NCBI GenBank assembly: GCA_003599415.1
Contig: QZKB01000009.1
Coordinates: 1-56,369 of the forward strand
Length of the DNA stretch: 56,369 nt
Reading direction: 5' to 3'
Source of the DNA: Ignavibacteriales bacterium
Lineage (GTDB): Bacteria; Bacteroidota; Ignavibacteria; Ignavibacteriales; SURF-24
A program made the translations under genes and the position numbers. Positions 43,544 to 52,870 of the stretch are shown one piece after another. The notes under the pieces were generated by a model. It worked only from the letters and a program-made list of their open reading frames with translations, ran no database searches and was not told where the DNA came from. How positions within the stretch are numbered: position 1 is the stretch's first letter; each line of letters opens with the position of its first letter.

Positions 43544-45694
43544 TTAATTGAAATTAATAGAAACCGAAAACGTAATATTCCTCGGCATACCTGGCTCAAG
43601 GTAAACAGCTTCTCCTTTAACAACATCAGGATTTATAAATGCAGAAGCAGCATATTTTTTATCGAATAAATTATTAACGGAAATAAATCCTTTAAAGCTA
43701 ACACCTTTTGTTATAAAAATATTTTTGGAAGTACCAATTGATATATTGGAAACAGTATAAGCTGGTACTTCAATTTTATTAGCATCATCTGCAAAATATT
43801 TTCCAATTCCATTCAAACTGAAGCTGAAAGAAATTCCATCAATAAAAGTTGGGGTGAATCCAAGTTTAGCGTTATAAAATAAATCCGGAATGCCAGCCAC
43901 TTTATTTTCATTATAATCAGCAGACTTACCTACGCTACCATAATGGGCAGAATCAACTAAGTAATCTTTGTATTTATTCTGTGAATAAGTGAATGAAGTT
44001 TGCAGATTAATACCATGAGCTAAAAATAAATTCAGTCCAAGTTCTGCTCCAACTCTTGTAGTTTTACCGGCAGTAAAATAAAATCTTCCGCCCCGGTATG
44101 GAATTATATCATTTTTAATATCGATGTAGTAGAATGCTAAATCATAATTCAGTTGCCTGAATAACGATTCTTCGCCGAACAATATTATATGCTTGGTGCC
44201 TACTTCATAAGTTGTAGAAACAATTGGCTCTAACAAGGGATTAAGTAAATAAACTGAATCCTGTCCGTAAGTACCAGCCGGGTCAGTTTCATTACCGGCA
44301 GGCACTTCAATACCTCCACCAAGATTTGCATAAAGGCTTTGTGTTTGACTGAAGCGATAAGTAAATCCTGCTTTTGGTGTAAACTTGGAAAACTTTTTAT
44401 CCTGTAACCCGAACTGAGGTTCTAAGAAATCTTCGCTGTAGTAAGTTACGTTATCAAATCTTCCACCGGCAATTATACTTATCTTATCATCAATAATTAT
44501 TTCATCCTGAAAAAAAACACCAAAAGTGTTTGCGCCTTCTCTTTTATTTGTTGAAAGAGTTCCTCTTTCATTAGATGAAGAAAGAGAATAAAATAATATT
44601 GCACCATCCTGGTATGCTTCATCCATTCCGACAGAAAATTTATTTGAAGATTGTTTGTTGAATTCATAATTGTTATGATAAATAAAACTTCCGCCAACGT
44701 GGTAACGGGTAAAATCCCTGTATGTTCCTCTTTCAGATCTTTGCAGGTATTTTGGATTTACAAAAGCCATAACAGAAAACTGGTTATCAGTGTTTAAACC
44801 ATGTTCAAAGGTAATTCCGATTCTGCCTAACCTGTTGTAACGTCTCTCATCTCTTTTTTCATATATCGAATTTGCCTGTTCAGGATCAGCTTCAAACTGA
44901 TTAAGAGTTAACGGACCCGGAATATGAAAAATATTACTCGTGCCTGTTAAATATGCTCCCAGCCTGGTATTCCTAGAGAGGTTTGAGATAAAATACAAAT
45001 TTGCAATTGCTCTCTTTCCTGCAGAATGATTTCGCCAGCCATCAAATGAAGTGTATGAAACTGATGAATAAACCTGACCTTCTCCGACTTTGGCGCCAGC
45101 CTGGAATGTTCCTTTATTAAATCCAAAGCTGCCTGATGCAAATTGTAAATCAAGTAAAGTATTTTGAAAATAAGGAACAGTATTAATATTGATAATACCA
45201 CCGGAAGCATTTCCCCACAATGCAGATGCATTCGAACGAACGACTTCAATATTATCTGCAAGACTCAAATCAATATTATCAAATGATGTCCGGCCGTCAG
45301 GTTCTGTTTCAGGAAATCCGTCAAGCATAATTCTTAATCCGCGTGATGTACCGGAATTTGAACGATCACCCGCGCCCCGTGCTCCAAATCCTCTTATCAC
45401 AAGCCGCACATCCTGGTTGCCTGCTCTCGACTGAGCAAGTACACCGGGCACTGAAGAAAGAATTTCATCAAGTCCGTAACCTTTAACATTTTCGAGTTGC
45501 TTAGGATTAATTAGAGTTACAGCATAAGGAATTTCAAGAATGGATTCTGCGTATCTTGTTGCAACAATTGTTATGTCTTCAAGGTATTTTGCCGTATCAA
45601 TAGGAGTTTCATTTTTATCGGGCATAGAATTTTGTGCATTTACTTCCGTTCCCAGAAATAACAGGGATATGAACAGAAATATTTTTTTCAACAT
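43544..45694 (-). CDS. TonB-dependent outer-membrane receptor (FecA-like)
   Basis: 716 aa. Signal peptide LKKIFLFISLLFLGTEVNAQ, TonB-box-like EDITIVATR, plug domain (about 45-170) with IPYAVTLINPKQLENVKG, DEILSSVPGVLAQ and VRLVIRGFGARG, then IMLDGFPETEPDGRT and SGGIININT. A 22-strand barrel follows, ending in ITFSVSINFN with the terminal aromatic rule. Closest in style to Fe(III)-citrate/siderophore receptors, but the ligand cannot be stated. The ATG at 45694 is preferred over a GTG at 45703 because AAGGTG lies 6 bases before it. The cytochrome gene upstream is on the same strand, 168 bases away. Confidence 0.9.
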   Translation of the reverse strand: MLKKIFLFISLLFLGTEVNAQNSMPDKNETPIDTAKYLEDITIVATRYAESILEIPYAVTLINPKQLENVKGYGLDEILSSVPGVLAQSRAGNQDVRLVIRGFGARGAGDRSNSGTSRGLRIMLDGFPETEPDGRTSFDNIDLSLADNIEVVRSNASALWGNASGGIININTVPYFQNTLLDLQFASGSFGFNKGTFQAGAKVGEGQVYSSVSYTSFDGWRNHSAGKRAIANLYFISNLSRNTRLGAYLTGTSNIFHIPGPLTLNQFEADPEQANSIYEKRDERRYNRLGRIGITFEHGLNTDNQFSVMAFVNPKYLQRSERGTYRDFTRYHVGGSFIYHNNYEFNKQSSNKFSVGMDEAYQDGAILFYSLSSSNERGTLSTNKREGANTFGVFFQDEIIIDDKISIIAGGRFDNVTYYSEDFLEPQFGLQDKKFSKFTPKAGFTYRFSQTQSLYANLGGGIEVPAGNETDPAGTYGQDSVYLLNPLLEPIVSTTYEVGTKHIILFGEESLFRQLNYDLAFYYIDIKNDIIPYRGGRFYFTAGKTTRVGAELGLNLFLAHGINLQTSFTYSQNKYKDYLVDSAHYGSVGKSADYNENKVAGIPDLFYNAKLGFTPTFIDGISFSFSLNGIGKYFADDANKIEVPAYTVSNISIGTSKNIFITKGVSFKGFISVNNLFDKKYAASAFINPDVVKGEAVYLEPGMPRNITFSVSINFN

Positions 45695-45861
45695 TATAAT
45701 CACCTTAATTTTTTATTGAGAGAATCACAAATCTATTCAAAGGAATTTGTCAATATATTTTTAAAAATATAAACCGATTTAAATATTTCTATTTTATTAA
45801 AGGCAATCAAGAATATTTTTATCAAACTGAATTGTCTGTGAATATTAAATAGTTTATAAGA

Positions 45862-46248
45862 TTAATTATTTTTTGCCCCTTCTTTAATCCAGGTAATTAT
45901 TCCTTTAACCTGATTCTCGGTTAACGGGGGATAAGCCATAGGCGGCATTGGTACTGAAGTACTTGGCTGAATTGCAGTTGCTAACCTGCTGTTCTGTGGC
46001 TGGCCCGGAAACACAACACTTAAATCCGCAGTAGTATTTTGATAGGAAGTAAGACTTATACTTCCTGCACGATCCTCATCATTATGACAACCGGAGTTGT
46101 TACACTTTAGCTCGAATACTGGCTGAATATGTTTAGTATAACTTACTTCTTCTGCCGGAATTTCCAGCTCCGGTGGTAATTTATCTTTACAATCTATTGA
46201 AAAGAAAATAAATCCTGTTATAAATATTAATATTGCAATTTTCTTCAT
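45862..46248 (-). CDS. Small exported cytochrome c with CX4CH heme site
   Basis: 128 aa. Hydrophobic signal (AILIFITGFIFFSIDC) ending at Cys20, with a non-canonical lipobox, so possibly a lipoprotein. One heme site, C49-N-N-S-G-C54-H55, has four residues between cysteines. Then VPMPPMAYPPLTENQVKGII contains a candidate Met axial ligand and the terminal helix ITWIKEGAKNN, as in Planctomycete/Bacteroidota-type cytochrome c domains. It may pass electrons in the periplasm. Lies upstream of the TonB receptor on the same strand. Confidence 0.8.
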   Translation of the reverse strand: MKKIAILIFITGFIFFSIDCKDKLPPELEIPAEEVSYTKHIQPVFELKCNNSGCHNDEDRAGSISLTSYQNTTADLSVVFPGQPQNSRLATAIQPSTSVPMPPMAYPPLTENQVKGIITWIKEGAKNN

Positions 46249-46338
46249 TTTGATTTTGTCTATTTAATAATTTCACTTTCAAAGATAGTTTGAGATTCTT
46301 ATTTTATCAACTGAATAAAATAACCTAATAGGGCATTT

Positions 46339-47658
46339 ATGAAACTATATTTTCTGCTGATTATTCTTGCTGCTTTTACTTTTATATATCCTCAGTCTTC
46401 AAAGCTTCAGTCAGGACCAATGGTCGGCTACTCCGAAATGAGAGAAGTAGCATTGTGGTTACAAACTACTCAACCTGCAAAAGTGAAAATAAGTTATTGG
46501 GATAAAAAAAATCCTAAGCATAAATATTTTACAGATGAAAAGACTACTAAAAAGGAAGAAGGATTTACTTCAACTCTTATTGCCGATGAGGTTGAACCAG
46601 GCCGACATTATAATTATGAAGTATATATTGATGAAAAACCAATCCAACTGAAGCAGCCCTGTGAATTCCAGACATTAAAATTATGGCAATGGCGTGAAGA
46701 TCCGCCTGAGTTTTCGTTTGTTGCGGGAAGTTGCGCATATGTGAATGAGTCCCAATATGACAGGCCCGGAAAACCTTACGGTGGAAATTATGAAATATAT
46801 AATAGTATTTTTGAAAGGCACCCTGATTTTATGGTGTGGCTTGGCGATAACTATTACTTGCGGGAACCAGATTGGAACAGTTGGACCGGGATTATAAAAA
46901 GAATTACTCATACGCGATCATTACCGGAAATGCAGCCCCTTCTTTCGTCTGTTCATAACTACGCAATCTGGGATGATCATGATTTTGGACCTAATAATTC
47001 CGACAGAAGTTTTATTCATAAAGATCTTACATTAAAAGCATTTAAACTTTTCTGGCCTGCTTTATCATATGGCGTTAATGACAAACCGGGTATTGCTTCA
47101 AAATTCGAATGGGGTGATGCAGAATTCTTTATGATGGATGACAGATATTACAGATCACCGGATGACTCTAAAACAGGTAAGAGAGAATTGCTTGGTAAGG
47201 ATCAGCTTAAATGGTTAATTGAAGCATTAGTTTCATCCAACGCCACTTTTAAATTTATTGCAATCGGCGGGCAGGTGCTCAGTACAGAAGAAGCAAGTGA
47301 AACTTATCTTACTTATAAAGAAGAAAGAGAGGAGCTTTTAACTGCAATTAAAAATGAAGGCTTAACAGGTGTTATATTTTTAACGGGTGACAGGCATTTT
47401 TCTGAGATTACCAAATTAGAAAGGGAAGGCACTTATCCGCTTTATGATTTTACCTTATCAACAATGTCTGCCGGACCAAGTAAGCCTGACCCGGCCAAAA
47501 ATACATTGCGTGTTCCCGGTACATTAGTAACAGAAAGAAATTTTGGTCTGTTTAAAATAACCGGACCAAAGAATGATCGTGTACTCAACTGTAAATTGTT
47601 TAATAAAGATGGTGTTGAACTCTGGTCTTATGATATAAGTGCAAATACTCTTAAGTGA
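46339..47658 (+). CDS. PhoD-family alkaline phosphatase/phosphodiesterase
   Basis: 439 aa with signal peptide (MKLYFLLIILAAFTFIYPQ). An N-terminal Ig-like PhoD domain (about 25-110) precedes the metallophosphatase core: FVAGSCAY, MVWLGDNYYLREPDW, AIWDDHDFGPNNSDRSF, MMDDRYYRSP, KFIAIGGQVLS and GVIFLTGDRHFSEI. These supply the metal-ligand Asp, Cys, Asn and His residues typical of the Ca/Fe PhoD type. Likely releases phosphate from phosphomono- or diesters outside the cytoplasm. SD TAGGG lies before the ATG. Divergent from the small cytochrome gene. Confidence 0.88.
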   Translation: MKLYFLLIILAAFTFIYPQSSKLQSGPMVGYSEMREVALWLQTTQPAKVKISYWDKKNPKHKYFTDEKTTKKEEGFTSTLIADEVEPGRHYNYEVYIDEKPIQLKQPCEFQTLKLWQWREDPPEFSFVAGSCAYVNESQYDRPGKPYGGNYEIYNSIFERHPDFMVWLGDNYYLREPDWNSWTGIIKRITHTRSLPEMQPLLSSVHNYAIWDDHDFGPNNSDRSFIHKDLTLKAFKLFWPALSYGVNDKPGIASKFEWGDAEFFMMDDRYYRSPDDSKTGKRELLGKDQLKWLIEALVSSNATFKFIAIGGQVLSTEEASETYLTYKEEREELLTAIKNEGLTGVIFLTGDRHFSEITKLEREGTYPLYDFTLSTMSAGPSKPDPAKNTLRVPGTLVTERNFGLFKITGPKNDRVLNCKLFNKDGVELWSYDISANTLK

Positions 47659-47790
47659 AATTCTAATTTTAAATAAAAGAGTGAGAAAAATTGTTTACAC
47701 TTATTTCAACAGGACGAGAAACATTTAGTTGTTTATTTTGAATTAGTTTACGATTTTCCGTTTGGAAAACAGGGTCTTTAGCATGGAGAA

Positions 47791-48195
47791 ATGTTTGAGG
47801 AGTTTTCTTTGAAAAAAATTCTAATTGTAGACGATTCAGATATATTACGGAAGAGGCTGATAGAAGCAATTCTCTCAGAAAATATTCAACTTGAAATTTA
47901 TGAAGCCGATTCTCCCAGTACAGGATTAAATTCTTTTTTCAAGCATCACCAGGAAATTGTTATACTTGATAATGCTTTTCCTGTTGGAACCGGCCTGGAT
48001 ATAATAAGTAATATAAAAGCAGAGCATCCGCAGACTGTTTTGATTATGCTTACAAATTATCCTCACGAAAAAGTTAAATTGAGGGCAATTCAACTTGGCG
48101 TGGATTACTTTTTAGATAAATCCAATGAGTTTGAAACCGCAGTAAAAATAATAGCCGAATGGAGCGAAAAGGATTTAAGCTTTAATAGGTTATAG
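47791..48195 (+). CDS. Single-domain response regulator (CheY-like receiver)
   Basis: 134 aa with only a receiver domain. Acidic pair Asp14/Asp15 in LIVDDSD, phospho-acceptor Asp60 in VILDNAFPVGTG, Thr88 in MLTNY and Lys110 in FLDKSNEF. The start is uncertain: ATG 47791 has GGAG only two bases upstream, while a TTG at 47809 (FSL|KKIL) has GAGGAG with 6-base spacing. No output domain, so it acts through protein contacts. No kinase nearby except the orphan histidine kinase 44 kb away. Confidence 0.88.
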   Translation: MFEEFSLKKILIVDDSDILRKRLIEAILSENIQLEIYEADSPSTGLNSFFKHHQEIVILDNAFPVGTGLDIISNIKAEHPQTVLIMLTNYPHEKVKLRAIQLGVDYFLDKSNEFETAVKIIAEWSEKDLSFNRL

Positions 48196-48252
48196 TTGCC
48201 TCTGCCGTCGTCATTTTAATTTTCAATTAAATTATTTTAAGTGGAACCATTT

Positions 48253-48280
48253 TTGAAATTAATTGTTTTTTGGATAAATT
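48253..48280 (+). promoter_or_regulatory. Putative promoter of the nuo operon
   Basis: TTGAAA (48253-48258), 16 bases, TAAATT (48275-48280), 29 bases before the nuoA ATG. Same 16-base spacing as the EPS promoters but without the ATATAAAG octamer. Confidence 0.4.
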
Positions 48281-48308
48281 TTGTTTGCAATAATGAAAGT
48301 TAAAATTG

Positions 48309-48677
48309 ATGATTGAACAATATATCCCCATATTCATAGTGCTTGCATTTGCAACAGTTTTTAGCGTTGCAGTAATCATTTCTTCCAAATTATTTGGACC
48401 TCAGCGGCCAAACCAGGAGAAATTATCTACATATGAATCAGGTATGAAACCTGTAGGAACCACACGGGAAAGAGTATCAATTAAGTACTACCTTGTTGCA
48501 ATGTTGTTTATAATTTTTGATATAGAAGTAATTTATGTTTATCCATGGGCTGTTCAGTTTAAAAGTTTATTTGGTGAATATGGAATCTTTGCATTCATAC
48601 CTATGTTAATATTTTTAATAGTATTGGAATTGGGTTTTTTATATGTATTCAGAAAAGGCGGCTTAAAATGGGATTAG
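48309..48677 (+). CDS. nuoA: NADH-quinone oxidoreductase subunit A
   Basis: 122 aa from the ATG at 48309 (a TTG codon just before is in frame). Three membrane helices. The conserved loop [20 protein letters not shown] between helices 1 and 2 and [12 protein letters not shown] in helix 2 are the NuoA signature, including the acidic residues of the proton path. Membrane arm subunit next to the quinone site. Its end overlaps nuoB by 10 bases. Confidence 0.95.
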   Translation: MIEQYIPIFIVLAFATVFSVAVIISSKLFGPQRPNQEKLSTYESGMKPVGTTRERVSIKYYLVAMLFIIFDIEVIYVYPWAVQFKSLFGEYGIFAFIPMLIFLIVLELGFLYVFRKGGLKWD

Positions 48678-49186
48678 AAGCTAAACTAAATTCAGATGGT
48701 TTTATTGTTTCAACTATAGATGCCGTAATTGCATGGGCAAGAAAGAGTTCTGTATGGCCGATGCCTATGGGAATTTCCTGCTGCGCTATAGAAATGATGT
48801 CCGCAGTAGATCCGAAATATGATATGTCAAGATTCGGTTCGGAAGTTATGAGATTTTCTCCACGTCAATCAGATTTAATGATTGTAGCCGGAACAGTAAC
48901 TTATAAAATGGCAAAAGTAGTAAGAAAAATTTATGACCAGATGCCTGACCCCAAATGGGTAATCGCAATGGGTGTTTGTACATCTACCGGTGGTATGTAC
49001 AGATCTTATCCTGTTGTACAGGGAATTGATACTTTTCTTCCTGTAGACGTTTATACTGCAGGCTGCCCGCCAAGACCTGAGAATCTCCTGAACGCTGTTA
49101 TGGAAATTCAAAAGAAAATTTCTAAATCACGTGGAAGAGATTACCAGGATATACCATTTCTTGAAATTAACGGTAGAAATAATTAA
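48668..49186 (+). CDS. nuoB: NADH-quinone oxidoreductase subunit B
   Basis: 172 aa, binds the terminal 4Fe-4S cluster N2. Cysteines in [19 protein letters not shown] and [11 protein letters not shown] are all present, as is [11 protein letters not shown]. Peripheral arm subunit beside the quinone site. Its stop overlaps the nuoC start (TAATG). Confidence 0.96.
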   Translation: MGLEAKLNSDGFIVSTIDAVIAWARKSSVWPMPMGISCCAIEMMSAVDPKYDMSRFGSEVMRFSPRQSDLMIVAGTVTYKMAKVVRKIYDQMPDPKWVIAMGVCTSTGGMYRSYPVVQGIDTFLPVDVYTAGCPPRPENLLNAVMEIQKKISKSRGRDYQDIPFLEINGRNN

Positions 49187-49668
49187 TGGATTTAAAAGAT
49201 AAAATAACAACAAAGTTAAAAGAAAGCTTTACTGATTCAATTTTAGAAGTCACGGACTTTAAAGGTGACCTTGCTATTACAATTGATGCAAAACGCGTTA
49301 CTGAAATTGCAAAGTTTCTTAAAGAAGAACCGGAACTTGAATTTAATCTCTGCGAAGATGTAACTGCAATTGATTGGGGAACAGTAAAAAACAGGTTTAC
49401 TGTTGTTTATCATATCTTTTCATTATCAAATAATTTCAGGTTAAGGTTACGTAGTAATATTGAAGTTGATTCCATTGAAAGCGTTTGTTCAATTTGGGAA
49501 TCAGCTAATTGGTATGAAAGAGAAACATTTGATATGTATGGAATAAAATTTAAGAATCACCCGGATTTAAGAAGAATGTATATGCCGGAGGAGTTTGAAT
49601 ACTACCCGTTAAGAAAAGATTTTCCGTTAACAGGAATTCCCGGTTCACTTACTCTTCCAAAGAAATAA
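49186..49668 (+). CDS. nuoC: NADH-quinone oxidoreductase subunit C
   Basis: 160 aa, 30-kDa-type subunit. Its signature block WYERETFDMYGIKFKNHPDL, then RRMYMPEEFEYYPLRKDFPL, is complete. Separate from nuoD here, unlike the nuoCD fusion of enterobacteria. Coupled to nuoB by a one-base overlap of stop and start. Confidence 0.95.
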   Translation: MDLKDKITTKLKESFTDSILEVTDFKGDLAITIDAKRVTEIAKFLKEEPELEFNLCEDVTAIDWGTVKNRFTVVYHIFSLSNNFRLRLRSNIEVDSIESVCSIWESANWYERETFDMYGIKFKNHPDLRRMYMPEEFEYYPLRKDFPLTGIPGSLTLPKK

Positions 49669-49674
49669 AAATTT

Positions 49675-50925
49675 ATGGAAAGAATAAATAAAGAAGAAAG
49701 TCAATCGCAAATTGTTCAGGCGCTTCTGAAAGATACAAATATTACAATTGAGGACGCGCTTGAAAATGAAATGATTCTGAATATGGGTCCGCAGCACCCC
49801 GCCACTCATGGAGTACTAAGACTTGTTTTAAGATTGGATGGAGAAACAATTCTTAATTGCGTTCCTGAACTTGGTTATCTGCATCGCGGTTATGAAAAGT
49901 TAGCTGAGAACATGACTTACTATGAATACATCCCTCATACAGACAGGCTTGACTACACATCAACAATGTGTAACAATGTTGCTTATGTTTTGGCCGTTGA
50001 AAAATTAGCAGGTATTGAAGTTCCTAAGCGTGCTCAATATATCAGGATGCTTGTGTTTGAGCTTTCAAGAATAATGGGTCATCTTGTTTCTATAGGTACG
50101 TTTGCGATGGATGTTGGAGCGGTTACTGTTTTTATGTGGACATTTCGTGAGCGAGAATATATCCAGAATATTTATGATAAACTTGCCGGGGCAAGGTTTA
50201 CTACAAGTTATACCCGTATTGGTGGTGTAGCAATCGATATTACTGATGAGGTGATTAATCAGATTAAAGAATTTATTTCTAAACTCGATAATGCAATCGA
50301 TGAAATTGAAAATCTTCTGAATAAAAATAAAATATTTATAGACAGACTTGAAGGGATCGGAGTAATTCCCAAAGAAGATGCAATAAAGCTTGGGCTTACC
50401 GGTCCAAACCTGAGAGCTTCCGGAGTGCAATTCGATTTAAGGAAAGCACAACCTTATTTGTTTTATAATGAACTGGATTTTAATATACCTGTTTATAGTG
50501 AAGGTGATTGTCTGGCTCGTTATTTTGTTCGTGTTGATGAAGTAAGAGAAAGCATTAAATTAGTAAAGCAGATACTTGATAAAATGCCTTCGGGCGAAGC
50601 AATAGCAAATAATCCTAAAAAAGTTCTGCCGCACAAAGACGAAATTTATTCTAAGATGGAAGAACTGATTCACGATTTTATGATTGTAAATTTCGGAATC
50701 AATCCACCGGTTGGAGAAATATATTCTGCAGTTGAAAATCCAAAAGGTGAATTGGGATTTTATATTGTTAGCCAGGGTAAAGGTTATCCTTGGAAATTAA
50801 AGATTCGTTCACCGTCTTTCTGTAATCTTCAGGCATTATCGCTCGCTTGCAAAGGCGCAATGATTTCAGACGTCGTTGCAATAATTGGTAGCCTGGACCC
50901 GGTGATGGGTGAAGCAGATAAGTAA
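49675..50925 (+). CDS. nuoD: NADH-quinone oxidoreductase subunit D
   Basis: 416 aa, 49-kDa-type subunit that forms much of the quinone pocket. NMGPQHPATHGVLRLVLRLD carries the conserved His residues. PELGYLHRGYEKL, ARFTTSYTRIGGV and the C-terminal KIRSPSFCNLQAL with DVVAIIGSLDPVMGEADK are typical. Starts 6 bases after nuoC; followed by a 38-base gap holding a tandem repeat. Confidence 0.96.
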   Translation: MERINKEESQSQIVQALLKDTNITIEDALENEMILNMGPQHPATHGVLRLVLRLDGETILNCVPELGYLHRGYEKLAENMTYYEYIPHTDRLDYTSTMCNNVAYVLAVEKLAGIEVPKRAQYIRMLVFELSRIMGHLVSIGTFAMDVGAVTVFMWTFREREYIQNIYDKLAGARFTTSYTRIGGVAIDITDEVINQIKEFISKLDNAIDEIENLLNKNKIFIDRLEGIGVIPKEDAIKLGLTGPNLRASGVQFDLRKAQPYLFYNELDFNIPVYSEGDCLARYFVRVDEVRESIKLVKQILDKMPSGEAIANNPKKVLPHKDEIYSKMEELIHDFMIVNFGINPPVGEIYSAVENPKGELGFYIVSQGKGYPWKLKIRSPSFCNLQALSLACKGAMISDVVAIIGSLDPVMGEADK

Positions 50926-50951
50926 TTATAAATTTTGAATTATAAATTTTG
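50924..50951 (+). repeat. Tandem 14-bp repeat in the nuoD-nuoE gap
   Basis: AATTATAAATTTTG occurs twice back to back (50924-50937 and 50938-50951), starting at the nuoD stop. Probably a slippage duplication; a regulatory role is possible but unsupported. Confidence 0.9.
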
Positions 50952-50963
50952 AATTGAATTATT

Positions 50964-51434
50964 ATGTTCAAATTTACGGAAGAAAACGTAGCAAGAATTG
51001 AAGCATCAAAAAAGAAGTATCCAACTTCCAGGGCTGCTGTAATGGATGCATTGTATATTGCTCAGGAACAGAATGGATATATTTCTCAGGAAGTTATGAC
51101 TGAAGTTGCTTCATTATTAAATATAGATACGGTTGATGTGTTAGGTGTAGCTACATTTTATACAATGTATCATAAGAAACCTGCAGGCAAATTCCATATC
51201 CAGGTATGTACAAATGTTTCCTGTATGCTTCGTGGCGGTTATGAAATTCTTGAATCGGTTGAAAAGAAACTTGGAATAAAAGAAAATGAAGTAACAAATG
51301 ATGGTAAATATTCAATCGAAGAAGTTGAGTGTATGGGTTCCTGCGGTACTGCTCCTATGTTAGCAATTAATGAAGACTTTTACGAAAATCTTTCAAAAGA
51401 AAATTTAGATCAACTATTGGACAAATTAAATTGA
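50964..51434 (+). CDS. nuoE: NADH-quinone oxidoreductase subunit E
   Basis: 156 aa, thioredoxin-like 24-kDa-type subunit with the 2Fe-2S cluster N1a. Cysteine ligands are in VCTNVSCMLRGG and ECMGSCGTAPML. DVLGVATFYTMYH is the standard family block. Next to nuoF, with which it forms the NADH module. Confidence 0.95.
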   Translation: MFKFTEENVARIEASKKKYPTSRAAVMDALYIAQEQNGYISQEVMTEVASLLNIDTVDVLGVATFYTMYHKKPAGKFHIQVCTNVSCMLRGGYEILESVEKKLGIKENEVTNDGKYSIEEVECMGSCGTAPMLAINEDFYENLSKENLDQLLDKLN

Positions 51435-51435
51435 T

Positions 51436-52773
51436 ATGCTAAAAATTGTTTTACCTGAAATTCCAAACCTCACGGACATTGATGTTTACACCGGACATAA
51501 CGGTTATAGTGCAATCAGAAGTGCATTGCAAAAGTCACCTGATGAAATTATTGATGAAGTAAAAAAATCCGGTTTGCGCGGGAGAGGCGGAGCTTGTTTC
51601 TTTACCGGTTTAAAGTGGAGTTTCATGCCTAAATCAAATGATAAACCAAAATATCTTTGTGTTAATGGCGATGAAAGTGAACCAGGTTCTTTCAAGGACA
51701 GGCAAATATTTGAATTTAATCCGCACCAATTGATTGAAGGTATATTGATTACTTGTTATGCAATTCAGGCTAAAGTAGCTTACATATACATCAGAGGTGA
51801 ATATCATAAATGGATTAAGCTTCTTCAGAAAGCTTTGGATGATGCTTATGCAAAAGGATTAGTCGGAGAGAAGATGCCCGATACTTTAGGCGGAAATTTT
51901 TTCTGTGACATTTACCTTCATAAAGGTGCCGGAGCTTATATATGCGGAGAAGAATCTTCACTAATGAACTCAATTGAAGGTAAAAGAGCATATCCAAGAG
52001 TTAAGCCGCCATTCCCGGCACAAAATGGTTTATGGGGAAATCCAACAACGATTAATAACGTTGAAACAATAACTAACATTCCGGCAATTATAAACAATGG
52101 CTGGGAATGGTTCTCTAAGATTGGAGAACCAAAGCACCCCGGTACATTATTGTTTGGTGTAAGCGGACACGTAAACAAACCCGGTGTATATGAATTATCA
52201 ACAGGGGTTCTTCTTACAGATCTGATTTATAAATATTCTGGGGGTGTTCCGGGTGATAAAAAAATTAAATGTGTTATTCCGGGTGGTTCATCTATGCCGC
52301 CTTTAAGAGGTGATCAGCTTGAAGGAGTTAAAATGGATGCGGAATCACTTAAAGCTGCCGGCTCTGCTATTGGTACAGGTGGAGTGATGGTTATGGATGA
52401 AGATACTGATTTAGTTAAGGTCCTCGCCCGTATTACAAAGTTCTATTATCATGAAAGTTGTGGGCAGTGCACTCCTTGCAGAGAAGGTACCGGTTGGATG
52501 TTGAAAACTCTGAACAGAATTATAAGAGGACAGGGTACATCAAACGACCTGGATTTATTAATAAACGTTGCAAACAACATTGAAGGAAATACGATTTGTG
52601 CATTAGGTGATGCCGCTGCCTGGCCGGTTAAGTTTATGATTCAGAGGTTCAGAGATGAATTTGAAAAAGCAGTGCAAAGAGAAATCGTTATTCCCGTTGC
52701 AAATAAAGTTCATTCACTGCGAAATTCAAAGGTTCCTCTGGCTAACATTGAAATATCAAATACGGAAAACTGA
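51436..52773 (+). CDS. nuoF: NADH-quinone oxidoreductase subunit F
   Basis: 445 aa, 51-kDa-type subunit that binds NADH, FMN and 4Fe-4S cluster N3. The glycine-rich loop reads GLRGRGGACFFTGLKWSF, differing from the usual GRGGAGFPTG at two places. NGDESEPGSFKDR follows, where most homologues have Thr-Cys. GAGAYICGEESSLMNSIEG and the cluster ligands in SCGQCTPCREGTGWM and NTICALGDAAAWPV are intact. Starts one base after the nuoE stop. nuoG and the membrane subunits H-N do not follow. Confidence 0.95.
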   Translation: MLKIVLPEIPNLTDIDVYTGHNGYSAIRSALQKSPDEIIDEVKKSGLRGRGGACFFTGLKWSFMPKSNDKPKYLCVNGDESEPGSFKDRQIFEFNPHQLIEGILITCYAIQAKVAYIYIRGEYHKWIKLLQKALDDAYAKGLVGEKMPDTLGGNFFCDIYLHKGAGAYICGEESSLMNSIEGKRAYPRVKPPFPAQNGLWGNPTTINNVETITNIPAIINNGWEWFSKIGEPKHPGTLLFGVSGHVNKPGVYELSTGVLLTDLIYKYSGGVPGDKKIKCVIPGGSSMPPLRGDQLEGVKMDAESLKAAGSAIGTGGVMVMDEDTDLVKVLARITKFYYHESCGQCTPCREGTGWMLKTLNRIIRGQGTSNDLDLLINVANNIEGNTICALGDAAAWPVKFMIQRFRDEFEKAVQREIVIPVANKVHSLRNSKVPLANIEISNTEN

Positions 52774-52822
52774 ATTCACTATAAATAGAGTAATGGACAG
52801 AATAAAATAATTTTGTGAATTC
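52772..52822. repeat. 8-bp inverted repeat after nuoF
   Basis: GAATTCAC (52772-52779) and GTGAATTC (52815-52822) are reverse complements 35 bases apart in the nuoF-rnhA spacer. The loop is long and no T-run follows directly, so it is a weak terminator candidate or chance. Confidence 0.35.
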
Positions 52823-52870
52823 CTTCTTTCTTTTCATACATTTGACCTCTCACTTTTGTCTTTTACTAAT

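Noticed and set aside
47754..47769. TTTTCC-GTTT-GGAAAA inverted repeat before the response regulator
   Set aside because: Short, AT-rich and common by chance; no T-run or regulator evidence.
52842..52869. TTGACC...TACTAA as a promoter for rnhA
   Set aside because: The -10 box would end one base before the ATG, so transcription would begin inside the gene.
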